NCBI GenBank assembly: GCA_036257565.1
Contig: DATAFH010000155.1
Span: forward strand, 1-38,461
DNA: 38,461 bases
Direction: 5' to 3'
From: DASSUW01 sp036257565
Lineage (GTDB): Bacteria > Actinomycetota > Thermoleophilia > Solirubrobacterales > Solirubrobacteraceae
Shown: in pieces, positions 16,966 to 24,370 of the stretch
Layout of the letters: each line of letters starts with the position of its first letter
Numbering within the stretch: the first letter of the stretch is position 1
Notes under the pieces: model-generated
Databases searched by the model: none
What the model was told of the DNA's origin: nothing
What the model saw: the letters and a program-made list of their open reading frames with translations, nothing else
Position numbers and translations under genes: made by a program

Positions 16966-18061
16966 GCTTGTCCGACTCTCCGAGCTCGCGGCGTCCATGC
17001 GCGCCGGGGGCGCGGCGGTCGGGGTGGGCGAGCTGCTGGGGGCGCACCGGGCGCTGGCCGCCGTCGACGCCGGCTCGCGCGACGAAGCGTTCTTCGCCCT
17101 GCGAGCCGTCCTGTGCTCCACTCACGCCGACATGGCGCTGTTCGCGGAGGCGTTCGCGGCGGTCTTCGGCCGCGAGGAGCGGCGGCCGCTCGGGACGCCG
17201 CGGCTGACCGAGCCCGAAGGGCCGCCACGCGCCGGTGTCCCCGGCGAGCCGGCGGCGGCGCCGACCTTCGACGAGCTGCCCGTGCCGGCCGCCTGGAGCG
17301 AGGAGGAGACGCTGCGCGACAAGGACTTCGGCGAGTACAGCGACGCGGAGCGAGCGCTGGCCCGGACGCTGCTCGCGCGGCTCGCGCGGCGGTCGCCGCA
17401 GCGGCTCTCGCGCCGCACGCGCGCCACCGCCCGGCGGCGCGAGGTGCACGACCTGCGGGCGACGGTGCGCGCCTCGCTGCGGCACGGCGGGGAGCTGCTG
17501 GAGCGCCGGTACCGCGAGCCGGCCGAGCGCCCGCGCCGCCTCGTGCTCGTGTGCGACGTCTCGGGATCGATGGCCCCGTACTCGCGCATGATGCTCCAGT
17601 ACCTGCAGGCCAGCGTCGCCGCTCGGGCCCGCGTGGAGGCGTTCGTGTTCGGCACCCGCCTGACGCGCGTGACCCGCGAGCTGTCAGGTCGGGATCCGGA
17701 CCGGGCGCTCGCGCGCGCCGCCGACCACGTCGAGGACTGGTCGGGCGGCACCCGGATCGGCGCGGCCGTCGCCGAGCTCAACCGCGAGCACGGGCGGCGC
17801 ATCGGCCGCGGCGCGGTGATCGTCGTGCTCTCGGACGGGTGGGATCGCGGCGATCCCGACGTGCTCGGCGAGGAGATGGCGCGGCTGCGCCGCTGCGCCC
17901 ACCGCGTGCTGTGGCTCAACCCGCTGGCCGCCGATCCGCGCTACGAGCCGCTCACACGCGGCATGCAGGCCGCGCTCCCGCACGTCGACCACCTGCTGCC
18001 CGGCAACTCGATTGCCTCGCTGGAGGCGCTGGCCGAGCTGATGGAGTCGGGCCTGGAGTGA
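16958..18061 (+). CDS. coxE: VWA-domain CoxE-like maturation protein
   Basis: 367-residue protein of the VWA/CoxE family, the partner of the MoxR-type ATPase. The metal-ion-dependent adhesion site is intact: DVSGSM with Asp200, Ser202 and Ser204, followed by the later VLSDGWDRGDP. The N-terminal half is helical and contains the FGEYSDAERALA and RRSPQRLSRRTRATARR segments usual for this family. The GTG start at 16958 overlaps the ATPase gene by 8 bases, and the stop overlaps the mocA start, so the whole cox block is translationally linked. Confidence 0.88.
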   Translation: MSELVRLSELAASMRAGGAAVGVGELLGAHRALAAVDAGSRDEAFFALRAVLCSTHADMALFAEAFAAVFGREERRPLGTPRLTEPEGPPRAGVPGEPAAAPTFDELPVPAAWSEEETLRDKDFGEYSDAERALARTLLARLARRSPQRLSRRTRATARRREVHDLRATVRASLRHGGELLERRYREPAERPRRLVLVCDVSGSMAPYSRMMLQYLQASVAARARVEAFVFGTRLTRVTRELSGRDPDRALARAADHVEDWSGGTRIGAAVAELNREHGRRIGRGAVIVVLSDGWDRGDPDVLGEEMARLRRCAHRVLWLNPLAADPRYEPLTRGMQAALPHVDHLLPGNSIASLEALAELMESGLE

Positions 18062-18612
18062 GCACCGGCGCGCTCGTGCTCGCCGCGGGCGCCGGGCGCC
18101 GGTTCGGCGCCGCGAAGCAGCTCGCCGAGCTGCACGGGCGGCCGCTGCTCGAGCACGCGCTCGCCGCCGTGGCCACGGTCTCGCCGCGTGTCGTCGTGCT
18201 TGGGCATGCCGCCGACGAGATCCGCGCGCAGGTCGACCTGCACGGCGCCGCGCCGGTCGTGTGCGACGGCTGGGAGGAGGGCCAGTCCGCGTCGCTGCGC
18301 TGCGGGCTGCGGGCGCTGAGCGGCGCCGACGCGGTGCTCGTCGTGCTCGGCGACCAGCCTGGCCTCACGGTGGCCGCGGTGGAGGCGCTGGTCGGCGCGG
18401 GCGGCGACGAGGACGCCGTGCGCGCGGTCTACGAAGGCGTGCCCGGGCACCCGGTACTCCTCCGACGCCCGCTGCTCGCGCGCGCCGGCGAGCTGCGCGG
18501 TGACAGCGGCTTCCGCGACCTCCTGAGCGACGCTCGCGTGGGCACCGTCGAGGTGGGCCACCTAGCCGATCCGGGGGACATCGACACCCCGGAAGAGCTG
18601 GCGCGCCGCTGA
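18058..18612 (+). CDS. mocA: MocA-like molybdenum cofactor cytidylyltransferase
   Basis: Nucleotidyltransferase of the MobA/MocA fold (184 residues), expected to join CMP to Mo-molybdopterin and so supply the dinucleotide cofactor used by CoxL-type enzymes. The nucleotide-binding signature LVLAAGAGRRFGAAKQL is at residues 6-22, the DWEEGQ-like loop appears as GWEEGQSASLRCGL, and VLGDQPGL provides the metal-binding aspartate. GTG18058 overlaps the coxE stop (GTGA). The GTP-type MobA is less likely given the linkage to a xanthine-oxidase-family enzyme. XdhC/CoxF and CoxG, often found in such operons, are absent from this window. Confidence 0.87.
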   Translation: MSTGALVLAAGAGRRFGAAKQLAELHGRPLLEHALAAVATVSPRVVVLGHAADEIRAQVDLHGAAPVVCDGWEEGQSASLRCGLRALSGADAVLVVLGDQPGLTVAAVEALVGAGGDEDAVRAVYEGVPGHPVLLRRPLLARAGELRGDSGFRDLLSDARVGTVEVGHLADPGDIDTPEELARR

Positions 18613-18621
18613 TCCGTCGGG

Positions 18622-18627
18622 TACGCT
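18622..18627 (+). promoter_or_regulatory. TACGCT -10-like box
   Basis: A hexamer resembling the other -10 boxes in the window, just after the cox operon ends. If used, transcription would start near 18633-18635 and give a 165-base leader before the next start codon, which is long compared with the leaderless neighbours. Confidence 0.4.
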
Positions 18628-18632
18628 CCGGG

Positions 18633-18800
18633 GTGGCGCGTGTCCCGCGCCCAACCCCCGCTCGGCGCTCACGCCGCCGGCTCGAGGGGGCAAAGGGAGC
18701 CCTGGCGCACTCGGGACGAAAGCGATGTGGTGTCCTGTCACGGCGGGGCGGCGGGAGCGTGAGTCCCGGCCGGGCCGCCGCTGATCCAGGAGCCACCCAG
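18633..18800 (+). other. Structured GC-rich leader, possible cis-regulatory RNA
   Basis: No convincing coding signal lies in these 168 bases. Several nested hairpins can be drawn: GGCGCG/CGCGCC (18635-18640 with 18646-18651), CCCCC/GGGGG (18655-18659 with 18686-18690) enclosing GGCG/CGCC, and a two-part stem GGCGG/CCGCC (18747-18751 with 18775-18779) enclosing CGGGA/TCCCG (18752-18756 with 18764-18768). AGGAG at 18788-18792 then gives the ribosome site. I could not match it to a known riboswitch class. It may be a structured 5' leader; GC-rich DNA also folds by chance. Confidence 0.4.
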
Positions 18801-19469
18801 ATGACCCAGCAGAAGTCCTTCAAGCGCGCCGTCCGCGAGCGGATGGCCAAGACGGGCGAGCGCTACACCGCGGCGCGCGCGCAGCTGGTGCCGGTGGAGG
18901 AGCCGCCCGCCCCCGCCTACGAGCCCCGGATGTCCGCCCACGCCGTGCGCCGCGGCACCGGACGCGACTGGGACGAGTGGTTCGCGCTGCTCGACGAATG
19001 GGGCGGCACCGACCACCAGCACAAGGAGATCGCCGCGTGGCTGAACGCCGAGCACGGCGTGCCGGGCTGGTGGGCGCAGGGCGTCACCGTCGAGTACGAG
19101 CGGGCGCGCGGGCTGCGCTCGCTGGGCAGCGGGCGCGACGGCCTCTTCTCCGTCGGCGCGACCCGGACGATCGCCGTGCCCGTCGCGCAGCTGGACGCCG
19201 CGGTCGTCGACCCCGAACTGCGCGAGCGCTGGCTGCCCGGCGACAGGGTGCAGGAGCGCACGGTCCTGCCGCACCGCTCGGCCCGTTACGACTGGGAGGG
19301 CGGCCCCACGCGCGTCGTCGTCGGCTTCGCCGAGAAGGGTCCGGGCAAGAGCCAGATCGCGGTCTCGCACGAGCGCGTGCCGGACGCCGAAGCGGCCGAG
19401 ATGCTCAAGGCCTACTGGCGCGAGCGCCTGACGGCGCTCAAGGCGCTGCTCGAGGCTGACCGCGGGTAG
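18801..19469 (+). CDS. Uncharacterised protein with START-like C-terminal half
   Basis: Not assigned to a named family. The 222-residue protein starts with a short helical motif FKRAVRERMAKTGERYTAARAQL (residues 7-29), then a linker, then a compact region GRDWDEWFALLDEWGGTDHQHKEIAAWLNAEHG..GWWAQGVTVEYERARGLR (about 55-105), and a C-terminal part whose pattern (TIAVPVAQLDAAVVD, RYDWEGGPTRVVVGF, KSQIAVSHERV, AEAAEMLKAYWRERLTALKALL) looks like an SRPBCC/START-type ligand-binding fold. ATG18801 follows AGGAG by 8 bases; the upstream frame extension lies in the structured leader and is rejected. Function unknown. Confidence 0.75.
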   Translation: MTQQKSFKRAVRERMAKTGERYTAARAQLVPVEEPPAPAYEPRMSAHAVRRGTGRDWDEWFALLDEWGGTDHQHKEIAAWLNAEHGVPGWWAQGVTVEYERARGLRSLGSGRDGLFSVGATRTIAVPVAQLDAAVVDPELRERWLPGDRVQERTVLPHRSARYDWEGGPTRVVVGFAEKGPGKSQIAVSHERVPDAEAAEMLKAYWRERLTALKALLEADRG

Positions 19470-19478
19470 ATCTCGGGC

Positions 19479-20333
19479 GTGCGCTTCGCCTCGCTGGCCA
19501 TCCTCCCCGCGCTCCTCCTCGCCGCCCCGGCCTGCGGGGAGGAGGACGCCCGGCGGGCGGCCGACAGCGCCCGCGAGCGCGTCGAGGAGCTCAAGGAGGA
19601 GGGCCGCCGGCTGTCGGACGAGTTCCGGCAACGCGTGCGCGAGCTGCTCGACGAGATCAGGCAGGCGGTGCCCGAGGCGTCGCTGCCCACCCCGCAGGTC
19701 GAGCAGCGCGACGCGCGGCTCGAGCGGTTCATGGAGCAGGTGCTGGTCAGCGTCGACACGTACTGGACGCGCACGCTGACGGCGGCCGGCCTGCCGGAGC
19801 CGCAGGTGCGCTACTTCTGGGTCCCGCGCGGCCAGGGGGTGCTCACCGCTTGCCGCGTCGTGGCCGACGACCGGGCGGCCTTCTACTGCTCCGCCGACGA
19901 CACGATCTACATCGCCGAGCGCTTCGCGAGCGACGTCTACCGCGGCATCGCGGACGACCTCCCGGGCGAGCGCGCCGGGAAGGGGAACGCCGTCGGCGAG
20001 TTCGGCCTGGCGTACGTGATCGCGCACGAGTACGCCCACAACGTCCAATTCGAGCTCGGGTTCTACGAGCTGCAGAACCCGAGCGACGGCGTGAAGGCGT
20101 TCGAGCTGCAGGCCGACTGCATGGCCGGCCTGTGGGGCAACGCCGTCTACCGGGAGGGCCGCTACGACGAGCAGGACGTCGAGCAGGCGATCTCCACCGC
20201 GCAGGCGGTGGGCGACTTCGACTTCGGCGCCGCCGAGCACCACGGGACGCCGGACGAGCGCCGCGCCGCGTGGCTCGACGGCTTCCGGACCGGCGACCCG
20301 TCGCGCTGCCGCCGGTACGTGCCCGGAACATGA
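19479..20333 (+). CDS. Neutral zinc metallopeptidase (YpfJ-like), lipoprotein
   Basis: Predicted zinc protease of the Zn_peptidase/YpfJ family (PF04228-like), exported and lipid-anchored. In the 284-residue product a signal peptide ends at LLAAPAC (Cys19), followed by a charged coiled-coil-like helix (residues 22-65), then the catalytic domain: FYCSADDTIYI, the HExxH zinc motif in AYVIAHEYAHNVQ (His183, Glu184, His187), the third-ligand region FELQADCMAGLWG (208-220) and HGTPDERRAAW. GTG19479 is 6 bases after TAGATC, in the leaderless pattern. The substrate is unknown. Confidence 0.87.
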   Translation: MRFASLAILPALLLAAPACGEEDARRAADSARERVEELKEEGRRLSDEFRQRVRELLDEIRQAVPEASLPTPQVEQRDARLERFMEQVLVSVDTYWTRTLTAAGLPEPQVRYFWVPRGQGVLTACRVVADDRAAFYCSADDTIYIAERFASDVYRGIADDLPGERAGKGNAVGEFGLAYVIAHEYAHNVQFELGFYELQNPSDGVKAFELQADCMAGLWGNAVYREGRYDEQDVEQAISTAQAVGDFDFGAAEHHGTPDERRAAWLDGFRTGDPSRCRRYVPGT

Positions 20334-21706
20334 CCCGCTACCTTCGCCGCGTGCGCAAGAAGCTCAACCGGCGTCTGGCCGAGCTCCACGCCCGCCGTGC
20401 GCAGCTGCTGGCGCGCGCCGGCCGCTGGGGCGCGGCGGCCCGCGCGTACGAGCGCGCGGTCGCGCGCAACCCGCGCAAGCGTCCCTGGCTGAAGGCGCTC
20501 GGCGGCGCGTACATGCACACTCAGCAGTGGGAGCAGGCCGCCGGCGCGTACGAGCGGGCGCTGGCCCTCGGCGGCAAGTACGCCAAGGTCCACGCCAAGC
20601 TCGGTCGCGCGCGCTTTCGCGCCGGCCAGTGGGAGGCGGCGATCGACGCCTACGAGGCAGCGATCGCGCGCAACCCGCTCAGGCCCCAGTGGCACGCAGC
20701 GATCGCCCGCGCGCGCGAGAACCTCGGCCGGTGGGAGAGCGGACCGGCCGGGAGGGCCGTCGACGCGCGCGCCCAGGCCCGCCGGTCCCGTGACCGCAAG
20801 CGCGCCCGCCAGGCGGCGAAGCTGGCACGCGACCCGAGCGCCACCGAGCTCGACCGTCGGCTCGCGGCGGCCAGCCCGGCGCGGTTCGCGGTGCGCCGGG
20901 GCATCGGCCGCTTCGTCGCCGAGCGCCTCGACGACATTCGCGCCGCGGCGCTCGAGCGCCCCCCGCAGGAGACGCGCGACCTCGGCTTCAAGGTGTTCGT
21001 CTTCTGGGCCCAGGGGATCGACGCCGCGCCGCCGGTCGTGCGCCGCTGCGCGCAGGCGGTCCGCCGCCACCACAACGAGGGCGACGTGCTCTTCCTCGAC
21101 CAGGCGGCCGTCCGCGAGCACGTCCCGCCGGCGCTTGCCGAGCGCCTGCACGGCAACTGGACCCGGCTCTCGGACCTGCTCCGGCTCGAGCTCCTTTCGA
21201 CCTACGGCGGCGTTTGGATGGACGCCACCTGCCTGCCGCGCGCGCGGATGCAGGACGCCGTCCCCGACCTGATGGGCTCCGGCTTCTTCGCCTTCACCTA
21301 CCGTCACGCGCGGCTCGGCAACTGGTTCCTCGCCAGCGAGCCCAACCACTACGTCGTGGCTATGCTGCGCGAGGCGCACCGCACGTACTGGGACGCCTAC
21401 GACCACGTCGTCGACTACTACCTCTTCCACCACCTGTTCGAGGTCCTCTACCACCTCGACCAGCGCTTCAGCGCGCTCTGGGACAGCACCCCGCGGCTGC
21501 CGGTGCGGCGTGCGACGGCCTACAGCAAGATCCTCGCCGAGCCCTACGACCCCGAGCGCGCCAGCGAGCTGCTCGAGCACAGCTTCGTGCACAAGCTGTC
21601 CTACAAGGTGGAGGCGCAGGGCGTGCGGCCCGGCAGCGGGCTCGCCCACCTGCTGGAGGGCGAGCTACCCGAGCCGCAGCACGTCGACCGGCGCGCCGGC
21701 CGGTAG
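20330..21706 (+). CDS. TPR and capsular-polysaccharide-synthesis-type transferase
   Basis: Two-domain protein of 458 residues. The N-terminal part holds about three tetratricopeptide repeats (WGAAARAYERAVARNPR, WEQAAGAYERALALGG, WEAAIDAYEAAIARNP). After a basic linker, the C-terminal 240 residues resemble the capsular polysaccharide synthesis protein family: KVFVFWAQGIDAAPPVVRRC, NWTRLSDLLRLELLSTYGGVWMDAT (with a DxD-like Asp) and FFAFTYRH. Members are thought to be glycosyltransferases acting on surface polysaccharide. ATG20330 overlaps the previous stop (ATGA). GTG20351, 6 bases after TACCTT, is an alternative start. The 3' end overlaps the convergent moeA by 42 bases. Confidence 0.82.
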   Translation: MTRYLRRVRKKLNRRLAELHARRAQLLARAGRWGAAARAYERAVARNPRKRPWLKALGGAYMHTQQWEQAAGAYERALALGGKYAKVHAKLGRARFRAGQWEAAIDAYEAAIARNPLRPQWHAAIARARENLGRWESGPAGRAVDARAQARRSRDRKRARQAAKLARDPSATELDRRLAAASPARFAVRRGIGRFVAERLDDIRAAALERPPQETRDLGFKVFVFWAQGIDAAPPVVRRCAQAVRRHHNEGDVLFLDQAAVREHVPPALAERLHGNWTRLSDLLRLELLSTYGGVWMDATCLPRARMQDAVPDLMGSGFFAFTYRHARLGNWFLASEPNHYVVAMLREAHRTYWDAYDHVVDYYLFHHLFEVLYHLDQRFSALWDSTPRLPVRRATAYSKILAEPYDPERASELLEHSFVHKLSYKVEAQGVRPGSGLAHLLEGELPEPQHVDRRAGR

Positions 21707-22858
21707 CTCGCCGGCCTCGTCGGGTGCGACCGCGAAACCGTCGCTCTCGCCCAGGGCGCCCGTCATGTGCGAGCCCTGGCGCTCGGTCGGAGTCGCCTCG
21801 AGGACGCCGTCGGCGCCCGAGCGCAGCACCGCGGTGAGGAACGTGGTGCGTCCGTCGGCGGCGCGCGCCGGCGCGGTCAGGCGGCCGGCCTCGAACCGCG
21901 GGCGGGCGCCGGCCTCGCCCTGCAGGCGGCGCAGCGCCGGCTCGATGAACACGCAGAAGCCGACGATCGTGGACAGCGGGTTGCCGGGCAGCCCGAACAC
22001 GAGCGTCGAGCCGCGGCGCCCGAACCACAGCGGCTTGCCGGGCTTGACGCGCACGCGCCAGAAGACCTCCTCGACGCCCGCGGCCTCGAACGCCGGGCGC
22101 ACGTGGTCGTGCGGCCCGACGGAGACGCCGCCGGACACGACGAGCACGTCGCCGCCGAGCCCCGCCTCGACCGCGGCGCGGGTGGCCCCGCGATCGTCGC
22201 CGACCACGCCATGGTCGACGACCTGCGCGCCGGCGCGGGCGGCGAGCAGGCGGATCATCAGCCCGTTGGACTCGTGGATGCGCCCGGGCTCCGGCGGCGC
22301 GCCCACGGGCAGCAGCTCGCTGCCGGTCACGATCACGTCGAGCCGCGGCCGCCGGTGGACGGTCACCTCGCCGACGCCCGCCGACGCGAGCGCGGACACG
22401 CGGGGGAGCGTGAGCGCCGCCCCCGCCGGCGCGAGCTCGGCGCCGGCGCGCAGGTCCTCGCCGCGGAACCGGACGTGCGTGCCGGGTGCGAGCGAGCGCT
22501 CGGGAGCGACGCCGCCGTCGCGCTCGACGGCCAGCTCGGACTGCAGGATGGCGTCGGCCCCCGGCGGCAGCGCGGCGCCGGTCGACACCGGCGCGGCCGT
22601 GCCCGGCTGCAGCGCCGCGTCCGCGACCTCGCCCGCCGCCACGGCCCCGGCGAGCTGCAGCACGAAGCCCGGCGCCGTGTCGGCAGCACGGACGGCAAAG
22701 CCGTCCATAGCGGAGCGGTCGAACGGCGGGAGGTCGACCGCCGCCCGCGCCGGCTCGGCGGCCACGCGGCCGGCCGCCTGCGCGAGCGGCACGCGCTCGG
22801 CCTCCAGCGGCGCGATCGGATCGAGGACGAGCTCGAGCGCCCGCTCGGCGGAGATCAT
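21665..22858 (-). CDS. moeA: Molybdopterin molybdenumtransferase MoeA
   Basis: Inserts molybdate into adenylylated molybdopterin to give Mo-molybdopterin. The 397-residue protein shows PPFDRSAMDGFAVRAADT (about residues 43-60), STGAALPPGADAI, the molybdopterin-binding-domain motifs VVSGGVSVGPHDHV and VFGLPGNPLSTIVGF, and the C-terminal beta-barrel domain. ATG22858 overlaps the moaA stop, so moaC-moaA-moeA form one coupled minus-strand unit. Together with mocA and the fused MoaD/MoaE nearby this covers most of cofactor synthesis. No Mog/MoaB adenylyltransferase was found in the window. Confidence 0.92.
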   Translation of the reverse strand: MISAERALELVLDPIAPLEAERVPLAQAAGRVAAEPARAAVDLPPFDRSAMDGFAVRAADTAPGFVLQLAGAVAAGEVADAALQPGTAAPVSTGAALPPGADAILQSELAVERDGGVAPERSLAPGTHVRFRGEDLRAGAELAPAGAALTLPRVSALASAGVGEVTVHRRPRLDVIVTGSELLPVGAPPEPGRIHESNGLMIRLLAARAGAQVVDHGVVGDDRGATRAAVEAGLGGDVLVVSGGVSVGPHDHVRPAFEAAGVEEVFWRVRVKPGKPLWFGRRGSTLVFGLPGNPLSTIVGFCVFIEPALRRLQGEAGARPRFEAGRLTAPARAADGRTTFLTAVLRSGADGVLEATPTERQGSHMTGALGESDGFAVAPDEAGELPAGAPVDVLRLG

Positions 22859-23844
22859 CCGCCGATGCGCGACATCGTCCGCGCCGGCTGGACGAAGCCC
22901 GGGTCGTTCACATGGTGCTTGAGCTCCTTGCGCCACACCGCGTCGCGCACGATCGTCTCCAGCTCGGCGTCCGTGGCGCCGGAGCGCAGCGGCTCGCGCA
23001 GGTCGGTCTCGGTCATCGAGAACAGGCACGTGCGCAGCTCGCCCTCGGCGGTGAGTCGGATCCGGTTGCAGTCGCCGCAGAACGGCTCGGAGACCGGCGA
23101 GATGAAGCCCATCGTCCCGTTGCCGTCCGCGAACCGATAGCGCCGCGCGGTGCCGTGGCGCTCGCGGCCGACCGGCTCGAGGGGATACACGGCGTCGATC
23201 ATCGCCACGATCTCGGCATTCGGCAGCACCTTCTCGCGGGTCCATGCGTGGTCGGCGTCGAGCGGCATGAACTCGATGAAGCGCACCTCGTAGGGGTGCT
23301 GGCGCGCGAACTCGGCGAAGCGGACCACCTCGTGCTCGGTGAAGTCGCGCAGCGCGACGACGTTCACCTTGATCGGCCGCAGCTCGGGGTGGCGCTGCGC
23401 GGCCTCGAGACCTTCGAGCACCTGGGCCAGGCTGTCGCGGCGGGTGAGCTGGAAGAAGCGGTCGGCGGCCAGCGAGTCGAGCGACACGTTGAGCCGTCGC
23501 AACCCGGCTCGCACAAGGTCGTCGACCTGGCGCGTGAGCAGGTACCCGTTGGTCGTGAGCGAGAGGTCGTGGACGTCCTCGATCGCCGACAGCTGCTCGA
23601 CGAGCCGCCAGAGGTCACGCCGCACCAGGGGCTCGCCGCCGGTCAGCCGCACATCGTGGACGCCCATCGACGAGAGCAGGCGGACGAGGCGGGTGACCTC
23701 CTCGTACGTGAGCAGCGCCTCGCGCTTCAGCCACGGCAGCCCCTCGGCCGGCATGCAGTACTGGCAGCGGAAGTTGCAGCGGTCGGTGACGGAGATCCGC
23801 ACGTCTCCGATCGGGCGCCCGTGACCGTCGATGAGGGGCTTCAT
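22855..23844 (-). CDS. moaA: GTP 3',8-cyclase MoaA
   Basis: Radical S-adenosylmethionine enzyme that, with MoaC, converts GTP to cyclic pyranopterin monophosphate. The 329-residue product has the N-terminal [4Fe-4S] motif RCNFRCQYCMP, the SAM-binding LTGGEPLVR, and the second cluster motif CGDCNRIRLTAEGELRTC. It ends in Gly-Gly (MSRIGG), the C-terminal tail needed for activity in this family. ATG23844 overlaps the moaC stop (ATGA). A longer frame extends over moaC but is not coding. Confidence 0.94.
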   Translation of the reverse strand: MKPLIDGHGRPIGDVRISVTDRCNFRCQYCMPAEGLPWLKREALLTYEEVTRLVRLLSSMGVHDVRLTGGEPLVRRDLWRLVEQLSAIEDVHDLSLTTNGYLLTRQVDDLVRAGLRRLNVSLDSLAADRFFQLTRRDSLAQVLEGLEAAQRHPELRPIKVNVVALRDFTEHEVVRFAEFARQHPYEVRFIEFMPLDADHAWTREKVLPNAEIVAMIDAVYPLEPVGRERHGTARRYRFADGNGTMGFISPVSEPFCGDCNRIRLTAEGELRTCLFSMTETDLREPLRSGATDAELETIVRDAVWRKELKHHVNDPGFVQPARTMSRIGG

Positions 23845-24329
23845 GAGCGGTGGAAGTCGGCCTTTCCGCCGGTCTTGTCCAGCAGCTCGACGCGCTCGAT
23901 CACCACGCCCGGCTCGATCCCCTTGACCATGTCGTAGACGGTCAGCGCCGCCACCGACGCGGCCACGAGCGCCTCCATCTCGACCCCGGTGCGGGCGGTC
24001 GTGCGCGCCTCGGTCACGATCGTCACGGTGCCGGCGTCGGCGTCGATCGCGACGTCGGTGTCGGCGTGGGTGAGCGGCAGCGAGTGCGCGAGCGGGATCA
24101 GCTCGTCCGTGCGCTTGGCCGCCTGGATGGCGGCGACCCGCGCCACGCCGGCCACGTCGCCCTTCGGCGTGTCTCCGGCGACCACGCGCGCGGCGGCGGC
24201 CGGCGACATGCGGACGAGGGCCCGCGCGCGGGCGTACCGCTCCGTCGCGGCCTTCTTGCCCACGTCGACCATGCGAGCGCGCCCCGCGGCGTCGAGGTGC
24301 GTGAGCGCCGACCCTTCCATCCCCGCCAT
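23841..24329 (-). CDS. moaC: Cyclic pyranopterin monophosphate synthase MoaC
   Basis: Second enzyme of molybdenum cofactor synthesis. The 162-residue protein contains MVDVGKK, KGDVAGVARVAAIQAAKRTDELIPLAHSLPL and the C-terminal RTGVEMEALVAASVAALTVYDMVKG..LLDKTGGKADF in the family order, with the catalytic lysine and histidine segments intact. Two ATGs are close together (24329 and 24320); the second, giving MEGSALTHLD, is equally plausible. The 41 bases between it and the divergent HD-GYP gene must carry both promoters. Confidence 0.94.
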   Translation of the reverse strand: MAGMEGSALTHLDAAGRARMVDVGKKAATERYARARALVRMSPAAAARVVAGDTPKGDVAGVARVAAIQAAKRTDELIPLAHSLPLTHADTDVAIDADAGTVTIVTEARTTARTGVEMEALVAASVAALTVYDMVKGIEPGVVIERVELLDKTGGKADFHRS

Positions 24330-24370
24330 GGTATCCCTGCGCCGCCTTCAGCAAGCTCCGAGCCCGGCCG

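Noticed and set aside
18633..18800. Reading the leader as N-terminal coding sequence of the 18801 gene
   Set aside because: The frame is open but gives Arg/Gly/Pro-rich text without pattern, and an AGGAG sits correctly before ATG18801.
18633..18800. Assignment of the leader to cyclic-di-GMP, cyclic-di-AMP (ydaO), ZTP, THF, TPP or glycine riboswitch
   Set aside because: Short fragments resemble parts of some consensus sequences, but no class matched over its whole conserved core.
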